This document shows positions 27,182 to 33,188 of a DNA stretch of 64,000 bases, piece after piece (the stretch's first letter is position 1; the number at the start of each line of letters is the position of its first letter). Position numbers and translations under genes: made by a program. Origin of the DNA: Salipaludibacillus agaradhaerens (GTDB taxonomy: Bacteria; Bacillota; Bacilli; Bacillales; Salisediminibacteriaceae); assembly GCF_002019735.1 (NCBI RefSeq), contig NZ_KV917378.1, forward strand, positions 310,001 to 374,000, read 5' to 3'. The notes beneath the pieces are model-generated. The model made no database searches, had not been told where the DNA came from, and saw only the letters and a list, made by a program, of their open reading frames with translations.

Positions 27182-27700
27182 ATGAAGAGAATGATTTTGA
27201 TAGTGTTTGTAGTGAGCTTTTCGTTTCCATCAAGCATAAGTACTTCTAAGTCTCATGAAGGCTTAGGAATCGATGAAGATTATATAAAGATAGTGGAAGA
27301 GCCTTCTCTTAATGGATTTATTATTGAGGAAGAAAATAATTTAAGTAAGATTGATTTGCAACTAAAGAAATTAAAGACAGATATAGAAAAAATGAGTACT
27401 TTAAATGATTTTGAACAAGATGTTTATGAATATCTAAAAGATATTGACTTTCATGAAATAATTGAAGAGGAGGAACAAATTTTAGAAGAGCAACTGGCAA
27501 TTAAAAGAGATTTAATTAATCCCATTGATGAAAATTATGATTTGACAATAGAAGATTTAGAATTCCCATCTATTAGTGATAAGTATGATACAACAGAATT
27601 AATTGATGTGGAAGTATCGGTATATGTTGTAGACTTAGAAAGCGAAAGTGAAGAATATGATGTTTATGAATTATCTGATTATGTAGAAAAGATAGATTAA
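27182..27700 (+). CDS. Secreted acidic protein of unknown function
   Basis: 172 residues. The N terminus MKRMILIVFVVSFSFPSSIS is a signal peptide, probably cut near residue 20-24; there is no lipobox cysteine. The mature part is strongly acidic (runs such as EEENN, EEEEQILEEQ, ESESEEYD) and helical in the middle. AGGAGA precedes the ATG. It lies 21 bases upstream of a SUKH-type immunity gene, in the same direction, so the two are likely co-transcribed. No family is recognised. It may be a small secreted effector or simply a surface protein; nothing in the sequence decides. Confidence 0.6.
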   Translation: MKRMILIVFVVSFSFPSSISTSKSHEGLGIDEDYIKIVEEPSLNGFIIEEENNLSKIDLQLKKLKTDIEKMSTLNDFEQDVYEYLKDIDFHEIIEEEEQILEEQLAIKRDLINPIDENYDLTIEDLEFPSISDKYDTTELIDVEVSVYVVDLESESEEYDVYELSDYVEKID

Positions 27701-27721
27701 ATTAGAAGGTAGGTGATAAAA

Positions 27722-28219
27722 TTGCTTCTCAAAAATACGCTTAATTCATTGAAAAGGCAACTTAATAAAGAATCTAAATTAACCATTTTATGTGAAGATG
27801 GAACAACTACTCAGGTTCAGTTTACATTTAACGAGCCAGCGACAGAAAAAGAACTGAAGAAATTACCGTGTGATCTTCCCACTGAATACAAGGAGTTTTT
27901 ACTTTTACATAATGGCGCTCGATTGTATGTAGATCTAGAGGAGAGAAGTAGTTTTGAACTGTTTAGTGTCGATGAAATCCTCTTACATTATAGTTATGAT
28001 GATGATTGGCCAGAAGGTTGGTTACCTATTGGCGCAGGGTTTGACGAGTCATTGGTACTAGCTCCTAACAAAGATAAACGAGGATATATTTTCTGGATGC
28101 AAACAGGTGTCTCATTCGATGAGCCCGAATATATTGGGAATTTAAAATTTGATGAGTGGTTTAATTATTTCTGTGTTGCACAAGGGGCAAAATTTTGGGA
28201 GTGGGATAGAGGTTGGTAG
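27722..28219 (+). CDS. SMI1/KNR4 (SUKH) family immunity-type protein
   Basis: About 165 residues with the SUKH fold pattern: LPTEYKEFLLLHNGARLYV, then FELFSVDEILLHY, and WLPIGAGFDESLVLAPN.DKRGYIFWMQ. In bacteria these proteins usually neutralise toxins of contact-dependent or type VII systems. The TTG at 27722 is preferred because AGGTG (27711-27715) is spaced well; the GTG at 27713 is possible. No toxin gene adjoins it, only a secreted acidic protein upstream, so it may be an orphan immunity gene kept against toxins of neighbours. A terminator lies about 90 bases downstream. Confidence 0.8.
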   Translation: MLLKNTLNSLKRQLNKESKLTILCEDGTTTQVQFTFNEPATEKELKKLPCDLPTEYKEFLLLHNGARLYVDLEERSSFELFSVDEILLHYSYDDDWPEGWLPIGAGFDESLVLAPNKDKRGYIFWMQTGVSFDEPEYIGNLKFDEWFNYFCVAQGAKFWEWDRGW

Positions 28220-28305
28220 GGGGCTGTTAGTTTGTTAAGCTCGTTAAAGAAAAAAACAAGATATTCCTAAAAGAAATAATAAAAAAGAACAGGAAGTCCA
28301 ACGTA

Positions 28306-28343
28306 AAAAATACCGGCCACATGACTGATGGGCGGTATTTTAG
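28306..28343 (+). terminator. Terminator after the SUKH gene
   Basis: AAATACCG and CGGTATTT form an 8-bp stem around a 17-base loop with a further CC/GG pairing, followed by TAGTATG. The T tract is short. Confidence 0.6.
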
Positions 28344-28521
28344 TATGTTTGATTAGTATTTTATCGGAAAATTTCAAATAAAGTATAGCATTCATATTTT
28401 CTAGATACCTTTTTATAGAAATTATGAAACGTTTTCATTATTAAAAGAAAAAGTTTAATAAAGTAAATTTTTGTGAACTTTACTTGAAATGACACTTATA
28501 AAATGATTTTTTTGTTATTAT

Positions 28522-28549
28522 ATTACCAATGGTAATTACCGTTGGTAAT
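28522..28549. promoter_or_regulatory. Tandem palindromic operator before the TetR gene
   Basis: Two 13-bp palindromes lie end to end, TTACCAATGGTAA and TTACCGTTGGTAA, ending two bases before the ribosome site AAGGAG. The whole 28 bases is itself a near-perfect dyad. Binding of the regulator here would block its own transcription or translation start. Confidence 0.75.
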
Positions 28550-28564
28550 GAAGGAGTTGATCAT

Positions 28565-29167
28565 GTGAAAAGGGCTAAGAATGATGTGAGTAAAGAACTA
28601 ATAATTGAGACTGCATTACGGTTGATTGAGCAAAATAAAGGTTTGAAAAATGTAAATCTAAGGGGGATTGCTAAGGAGATCGGATGTGCCCATACAAATC
28701 TATACAATTATTTTAATAGTTTTGATGAAATAATTTGGGAGACACTGGAGCAAATATTACTTAAAATGATTGATCATGTAGAGGTAAATGTTGTCTCTAC
28801 AACTAATGATGAAGAGAAGTTTTATGCTGCACTGGAAGCTATACTAGAATTTTCATTAATGCATCCAGAATGGTATAGGATAGTCTGGTTTGAATCAATA
28901 GATGGAACTCCAACCGCTTCAACTGCTGAAATATTAGTTAGACCTATGGAAGGGTTTAATAATTTGCTTATAAAAGCCAGTGGTGGAATGCTTACAGAAG
29001 AAAAAGCAAATACAGTTGCTAATATACTGCATAGCTACTTGCACGGTGAAGTTTGTAAAATGATTAGCGATCGTAGTCCTACAAGCTGCAAGGAAGAGAC
29101 ATGTGTAAGGATATTATCAAATCTCAAACAGTTGTATAAATTGCTAATAAAAGAGGAGGATCAATAA
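28565..29167 (+). CDS. TetR/AcrR family transcriptional regulator
   Basis: 200-residue one-component repressor. The N-terminal helix-turn-helix is clear: IIETALRLIEQNKGLKNVNLRGIAKEIGCAHTNLYNYFNSFDEII, with the recognition helix around AHTNLYNYF. The C-terminal ligand-binding domain shows no family I can name; it includes FSLMHPEWYRIVWFES. The GTG at 28565 lies eight bases after AAGGAG. Starting earlier would run through the operator. A tandem palindrome directly upstream points to autoregulation. The stop overlaps the start of the next gene by one base, so the membrane protein is its co-expressed and probably regulated partner. Confidence 0.88.
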   Translation: MKRAKNDVSKELIIETALRLIEQNKGLKNVNLRGIAKEIGCAHTNLYNYFNSFDEIIWETLEQILLKMIDHVEVNVVSTTNDEEKFYAALEAILEFSLMHPEWYRIVWFESIDGTPTASTAEILVRPMEGFNNLLIKASGGMLTEEKANTVANILHSYLHGEVCKMISDRSPTSCKEETCVRILSNLKQLYKLLIKEEDQ

Positions 29168-30012
29168 TGAAAATTGTATATGAGGTTTGGTGGAAAATGA
29201 TTGTGATTATTATTGTAAGTATCCTATTGAATATTATTTTACATACAATTTCTCCCATAGAATCAGCCAATATCTCATTAGGAGAACCAAGTATCTTTGT
29301 AAAAAACGATATGCTTATCCCTGCACTTTTAGTTTGGGAGGTGTTAACATTTAGCGTGTTTTCCCTCGTTTTTCTATTCGTCCAAAAAAGACTTCCCGGT
29401 AAGAAACTGAAGAAAGGTTTTTTATATGGTCTTTCCATAGGTGGACTGTACTTTATTGGAATGTTTGAATCGGCGCTATTATTTGATACGACTGTCTTTA
29501 CCGAATTGTTGATGGGGTTGCCGGATTTTGTTTCCTTTGTAATTTCTGGTACTTTGCTAGGAATGGCTGTGGGAACTGATCGAGTCCAGAAAAGTAGCAA
29601 TCATAATGTGTTAGTTGTTTTTATTATAGCCCTATTGTATGTTAGTGGCAGATACTTGGCTTACACTTTACTGAATATAAGCTCTGTGTACGATATAAAG
29701 CCGGCGGGGACATTTTTCTGGACACTGGGTCTTGGATTGTGGGTGGGAACGACCTATTATCTTATGCAACCAGAAAACAGGGAGAAGTCTATAGCGTTTC
29801 AAGGGTTATTTTTTGGAGCTATTATTTTCGGATTAAATTGGTCGATGAATCATGTTTTTTTGTTTACAATAATTGAATTTGACTTCGATTTACTCATTCG
29901 CGTAGGTACGGACATACTTTTCACAATTTTCGGTGTTTGTACTTATATGAAGTTGTTTAACAGAAGGGCAAACCCTAGGTCAAAGTATCATCCCTACAAG
30001 CTTGGATCCTAA
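29167..30012 (+). CDS. Multi-pass membrane protein in operon with TetR regulator
   Basis: 281 residues with about seven hydrophobic segments (near 10-30, 50-73, 86-107, 117-137, 150-168, 182-198, 213-255). It has no recognised family signature: no ABC, MFS or RND motif. It begins in the last base of the regulator's stop codon, so expression is coupled. A TetR gene followed by a membrane protein usually signals export or resistance, but no substrate can be named. A possible bidirectional terminator follows. Confidence 0.65.
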   Translation: MKIVYEVWWKMIVIIIVSILLNIILHTISPIESANISLGEPSIFVKNDMLIPALLVWEVLTFSVFSLVFLFVQKRLPGKKLKKGFLYGLSIGGLYFIGMFESALLFDTTVFTELLMGLPDFVSFVISGTLLGMAVGTDRVQKSSNHNVLVVFIIALLYVSGRYLAYTLLNISSVYDIKPAGTFFWTLGLGLWVGTTYYLMQPENREKSIAFQGLFFGAIIFGLNWSMNHVFLFTIIEFDFDLLIRVGTDILFTIFGVCTYMKLFNRRANPRSKYHPYKLGS

Positions 30013-30047
30013 GAAAGAAGCTCTGTAAACTCTTTACATTCCAAAAT

Positions 30048-30090
30048 AAATACATCACCCAATTGACAAAATAGGGTGATGTATTTATTA
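30048..30090. terminator. Terminator after the TetR operon
   Basis: A perfect 13-bp stem AAATACATCACCC/GGGTGATGTATTT with a 13-base loop is followed by ATTATTTAT. The right arm overlaps the spacer of the bioB promoter, so the hairpin and that promoter share sequence. Confidence 0.75.
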
Positions 30091-30127
30091 TTTATATTGT
30101 TAACTATATTTGTTTTAGGTTAACAAT
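30063..30127 (+). promoter_or_regulatory. bioB promoter and BirA operator
   Basis: TTGACA (30063-30068), a 17-base spacer and TATTAT (30086-30091) form the promoter. ATTGTTAAC (30096-30104) and GTTAACAAT (30119-30127), separated by 14 bases, are the perfect inverted arms of a BirA box, placed over the predicted start point. Biotin-loaded BirA would repress transcription. The leader from here to bioB is about 190 bases and otherwise featureless. Confidence 0.85.
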
Positions 30128-30316
30128 TAATTATTCTGACATTTTATAACGAATCTACAATCAGTGGACATTTTCGTTCTTTTTCTCGTGATCGATCGTT
30201 GCTTGAATCAAGACGTTAGCCTTCGTTAGCTCCTGCCTAAATAGTGTGACGTTTACTGATATTCATCCATAAATGACTTAGGAAAACGATATTGATGTAA
30301 AAATGGAGGGAACAAC

Positions 30317-31324
30317 ATGGATCAATGGATAAAGCTTGCCAATAAGGCGTTAGAGGGTGAAAGTATTGCAAATAACGAGGCACTTTCTATTTTGGAATGT
30401 CCTGATGAAGATATTTTATTGCTGATGCATGCTTCCTTTCAAATTCGTAAGCGGTACTACGGCAAAAAAGTAAAGCTAAATATAATTGTGAATGCAAAAT
30501 CAGGCCTCTGTCCAGAGAATTGTGGCTACTGTTCTCAGTCCTCTATTTCAAATGCGCCTATTGATACATATAAAATGGTAGATAAAGAGACTCTCCTAAA
30601 GGGAGCAAAACGTGCCAATGACTTAAATGTTGGAACATATTGTATTGTGGCAAGTGGACGTGGCCCTTCAAATAAGGAAATTGATCATGTAGTGACTGCT
30701 GTAAAAGAAATAAAAGCAACTTATGGCATGAAAATATGTGCTTGTCTTGGATTATTAAAGCCGGAACAAGCGTTACGGTTAAAGGAAGCAGGAGTTGATA
30801 GATATAATCATAATATCAATACATCGGAAAAAAATCATTCTAATATAACCACATCGCACACCTATGATGACCGAGTAAATACAGTAGAAATGGTGAAAAA
30901 TGCTGGGATGTCTCCTTGTTCAGGTGTCATTGTTGGGATGAAAGAATCGAAGCAAGACATCGTGGACATGGCAAACAGCTTAAAATTGTTAGATGCAGAT
31001 TCCATTCCAGTGAACTTTTTACATGCCATTGATGGTACACCTTTAGAAGGCGTAAATGAATTAAATCCAATGTATTGTTTAAAGGTATTAGCGCTTTTCC
31101 GTTTTGTTAATCCAACAAAGGAAATTCGCATTTCTGGCGGAAGGGAAGTAAATCTCCGCTCTTTACAACCTTTTGGACTATATGCAGCAAACGCTATTTT
31201 TGTTGGAGATTACTTAACCACGTCAGGTCAAGAAGACACTGAGGATCATAAGATGTTAGTAGACCTAGGGTTTGAGGTAGAGTGTGTGGAAGAAGTGAAA
31301 GCTAACATAGCTGCAGGAAAATAG
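30317..31324 (+). CDS. bioB: Biotin synthase
   Basis: Radical-SAM enzyme that inserts sulfur into dethiobiotin. The [4Fe-4S] motif is C65-x3-C69-x2-C72 (CPENCGYC). Family motifs KICACLGLLKPEQALRLKEAGVDRYNHNINT, GMKESKQD and IRISGGREVNL carry the SAM and [2Fe-2S] ligands. Length 335 is normal, and GGAGGG precedes the ATG. It stands alone: no other biotin gene is in the window, so the organism either converts imported dethiobiotin or keeps the other genes elsewhere. Control by BirA is supported by the operator at 30096-30127. Confidence 0.96.
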   Translation: MDQWIKLANKALEGESIANNEALSILECPDEDILLLMHASFQIRKRYYGKKVKLNIIVNAKSGLCPENCGYCSQSSISNAPIDTYKMVDKETLLKGAKRANDLNVGTYCIVASGRGPSNKEIDHVVTAVKEIKATYGMKICACLGLLKPEQALRLKEAGVDRYNHNINTSEKNHSNITTSHTYDDRVNTVEMVKNAGMSPCSGVIVGMKESKQDIVDMANSLKLLDADSIPVNFLHAIDGTPLEGVNELNPMYCLKVLALFRFVNPTKEIRISGGREVNLRSLQPFGLYAANAIFVGDYLTTSGQEDTEDHKMLVDLGFEVECVEEVKANIAAGK

Positions 31325-31376
31325 CAAAGTAACATTTCTACTTAATATACAACATGTTTTTGTATTGTTGAACTTG

Positions 31377-31601
31377 TCAAAACAACAAAAAGAAAGCGTT
31401 CAACTGTCTCATTTTACAATGAAAGAGCAATCGACCAATTGTTGATAGATAATTTTTTTGGTCCTGTTTATCCAAGTTCAGCGTGTCAGGAGCAAAAGAG
31501 TGTAGAAGATGATAACGGGTGATGAAGTTATTGAACGCCAATTCTGTATGTTGCGTAGAATAAATGTCTGATAGTGTCTGCTGAATGGATTGACACCACA
31601 C
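31377..31601 (-). pseudogene. Unrecognised C-terminal gene fragment
   Basis: A 74-codon frame that stays open a little further upstream, into the end of the neighbouring immunity gene in another frame (KKDGESRISVWCQSIQQ...). It lacks a ribosome site and a proper start, so it looks like the tail of a larger gene cut off when the upstream cassette arrived. The piece ...FAPDTLNLDKQDQKNYLSTI... suggests real coding origin, but I cannot name the family. Confidence 0.3.
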
Positions 31602-31627
31602 ACTGATCCGAGATTCACCGTCTTTTT

Positions 31628-32029
31628 TTACAAGCGATTTAATTTCACTATAAAATTGTCTACTAAATCCATATATTCATTATAGTCTTCTTCACACATG
31701 AAATCGTCAATTTCTATAGTTTGTTTTACTTTTTGCAATATTTTTTGCAGTGAATTGGTATGCTCTTTTATTTCCTTATAATCAATAGAGTAAAGTAATT
31801 CTATTAATTGTCCATCATAAACGTCACCTTCTAGAGGATTAGTCCTAAGAACCTCTGTGGCTTTATTTACTGCTAAGTCTATTAAAATGTTTTGTCTAAT
31901 CATTTTACATAGATCAAATACGTCTATTTCGTTAACATCTTTATTTATTAAAGTATTATACCATTCATCTAGTGGGGAATTATCTTGTTCACGTCTCTTT
32001 TTAAAATAGTAGTTATCCTGTATTTTCAT
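31628..32029 (-). CDS. CdiI-like contact-dependent inhibition immunity protein
   Basis: 133 residues. The middle (NEIDVFDLCKMIRQNILIDLAVNKATEVLRTNPLEGDVYDGQLIELLYSI) resembles the family annotated as contact-dependent growth inhibition immunity proteins, as I remember the family. GGAGGAAT stands before the ATG, and a short gene ends just upstream. No toxin is adjacent, so it is an orphan immunity gene. It would protect the cell from a toxin delivered by neighbours. Confidence 0.65.
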   Translation of the reverse strand: MKIQDNYYFKKRREQDNSPLDEWYNTLINKDVNEIDVFDLCKMIRQNILIDLAVNKATEVLRTNPLEGDVYDGQLIELLYSIDYKEIKEHTNSLQKILQKVKQTIEIDDFMCEEDYNEYMDLVDNFIVKLNRL

Positions 32030-32032
32030 AAA

Positions 32033-32209
32033 TTATTCCTCCAAAAGCTTAAATAAATCTTCCGATTGCAGGGGTTCGAATGTTTCAGATGTTGAAAAAG
32101 ATGAGGCGAGGGACATTAAGCCTTTGTTTTCTATTAGGTAAATAATCCATAGTAACCCTCTCTCTTCAGGCAAGTTAGGCTTATTCTTCATTTTAATATT
32201 ATTCATCAT
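32033..32209 (-). CDS. Short open frame upstream of the immunity gene
   Basis: Up to 58 codons (a start at 32191 gives 52: MKNKPNLPEERGLLWIIYLI...). Its stop codon overlaps the ribosome site of the CdiI-like gene, as in a tight operon. No good ribosome site precedes it and no family is recognised. It could be a real small gene or the tail of a deleted one. Confidence 0.3.
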   Translation of the reverse strand: MMNNIKMKNKPNLPEERGLLWIIYLIENKGLMSLASSFSTSETFEPLQSEDLFKLLEE

Positions 32210-32308
32210 CTTTTACATAGTTTCAAAATTTAATCAGAGGACAGCTATATCCTTAAAAAATGAGGCAGCACCCCAGGAGTTGAGAGGGGGAACAGGAGCC
32301 CATTCCAC

Positions 32309-32434
32309 CTAGCTTTCAGCATCTTCATATAGCATATTTAAAAAGGCGTCAATATCACTTGCTAAAAAAAACATATCATCTGGAGTTTCAGACTCTTGTT
32401 CATGATCCCAAAAGTAAATATGATCATAAATCAG
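32309..32434 (-). pseudogene. SUKH (SMI1/KNR4) immunity gene, C-terminal remnant
   Basis: The last 41 codons of a SUKH-type gene: ..DHIYFWDHEQESETPDDMFFLASDIDAFLNMLYED. The HIYFWDHE and FLA.DIDAFLN pattern is the typical family end. A stop codon (32437-32435) cuts the frame upstream and no start is available, so it is dead. It belongs to the minus-strand patch of immunity genes. Confidence 0.6.
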
Positions 32435-32519
32435 TTAAAAAAGCATACATCTTACGTTTTTTCTCAAACTAAGGTGAGGATCGAGCACTATTTTAGTTTA
32501 CCAAAGGAGGAAAAACACA

Positions 32520-32813
32520 TTGGGGTTATTTGGCGGGAAAGAAGAAAAACCAAAAGATGTAAAGAAGCTAGAGAAATTTATGAAGCGGTATCAATTAGAG
32601 GAGCTGGATGATAAGGATTTAATTGTTCTACAACGTATTGCTGAAGACCTTATTGGAAATAAATTATTCAAAATGGGGATGGCATTTAGCTTTGCAAAAG
32701 CTGAAGAACAGGCTAAAGTAACGTACTTATCAGCATTAGTCGAGCAGAATTGGATGATCATTAGACAATTGAGTCGAATGAATAAACAATTAGAATCGTT
32801 AAACGATAAGTGA
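32520..32813 (+). CDS. Conserved hypothetical protein, 97 residues
   Basis: Charged helical protein (MGLFGGKEEKPKDVKKLEKFMKRYQLEELDDKDLIVLQRIAEDLIGNKLFKMGMAFSFAKAEEQ...), probably a coiled-coil or small helical bundle in the cytoplasm. It starts with TTG after a strong AAAGGAGG (32504-32511), which supports it as real, and it has its own terminator. No functional motif is visible. It separates the accessory region from the nitrite operon and may mark the return to conserved chromosome. Confidence 0.7.
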   Translation: MGLFGGKEEKPKDVKKLEKFMKRYQLEELDDKDLIVLQRIAEDLIGNKLFKMGMAFSFAKAEEQAKVTYLSALVEQNWMIIRQLSRMNKQLESLNDK

Positions 32814-32851
32814 ATCGTAACCGAAAGATCTCATAAGAAAAAATCAAAGAT

Positions 32852-32880
32852 AACCGTCGTTCATTGAGTGACGGTTTTTT
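32852..32880 (+). terminator. Terminator of the 97-residue gene
   Basis: AACCGTC/GACGGTT stem with an 11-base loop, followed by TTTTTT including the last stem bases. Confidence 0.85.
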
Positions 32881-33028
32881 GACGTTAATGCACGTTTAAG
32901 GCATCTTTGTGACAATGTAGTCCTCTCAATCGTCACTAGATGTGTTAATAAAGTGATTTTTTTCGTTAAAATCCCTGTAATTAAAGGAACAACACGTTTT
33001 ACTCCTTAGTTAACCATATATGGCAAGG

Positions 33029-33044
33029 TGTGATTTTTATCACA
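33029..33044. promoter_or_regulatory. FNR/CRP-type site upstream of nirB
   Basis: TGTGATTTTTATCACA is a perfect TGTGA-N6-TCACA dyad, the binding pattern of Bacillus FNR. Candidate -10 hexamers TATCCT (33065-33070) or TATACT (33077-33082) put it about 40 or 52 bases upstream of the start point, the activator position. It implies anaerobic induction of nitrite reduction. Confidence 0.65.
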
Positions 33045-33104
33045 GTGGATTATCATTTCTCTTGGTATCCTTTAACTATACTTATTAAAGCAATATGTTT
33101 ATAA

Positions 33105-33122
33105 AAGTGAATACTTTCACAA
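33105..33122. promoter_or_regulatory. Rex-like operator between promoter and nirB
   Basis: AAGTGAATACTTTCACAA agrees with the Rex consensus TTGTGAANNNNTTCACAA at 12 of 14 defined bases, with perfect GTGAA/TTCAC arms. Downstream of the likely start point it would repress until NADH rises. It could instead bind ResD or NsrR. Confidence 0.45.
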
Positions 33123-33188
33123 TTTGATGTTTTTATTTTTTATTTAGTTATGTGAACTAGTGAACATTAATAGAAAGGACGTTTTAAT

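Noticed and set aside
33029-33044. GlnR/TnrA box before nirB
   Set aside because: The dyad is 16 bases with TGTGA-N6-TCACA spacing; the 17-base GlnR pattern does not fit, so FNR is the better reading.
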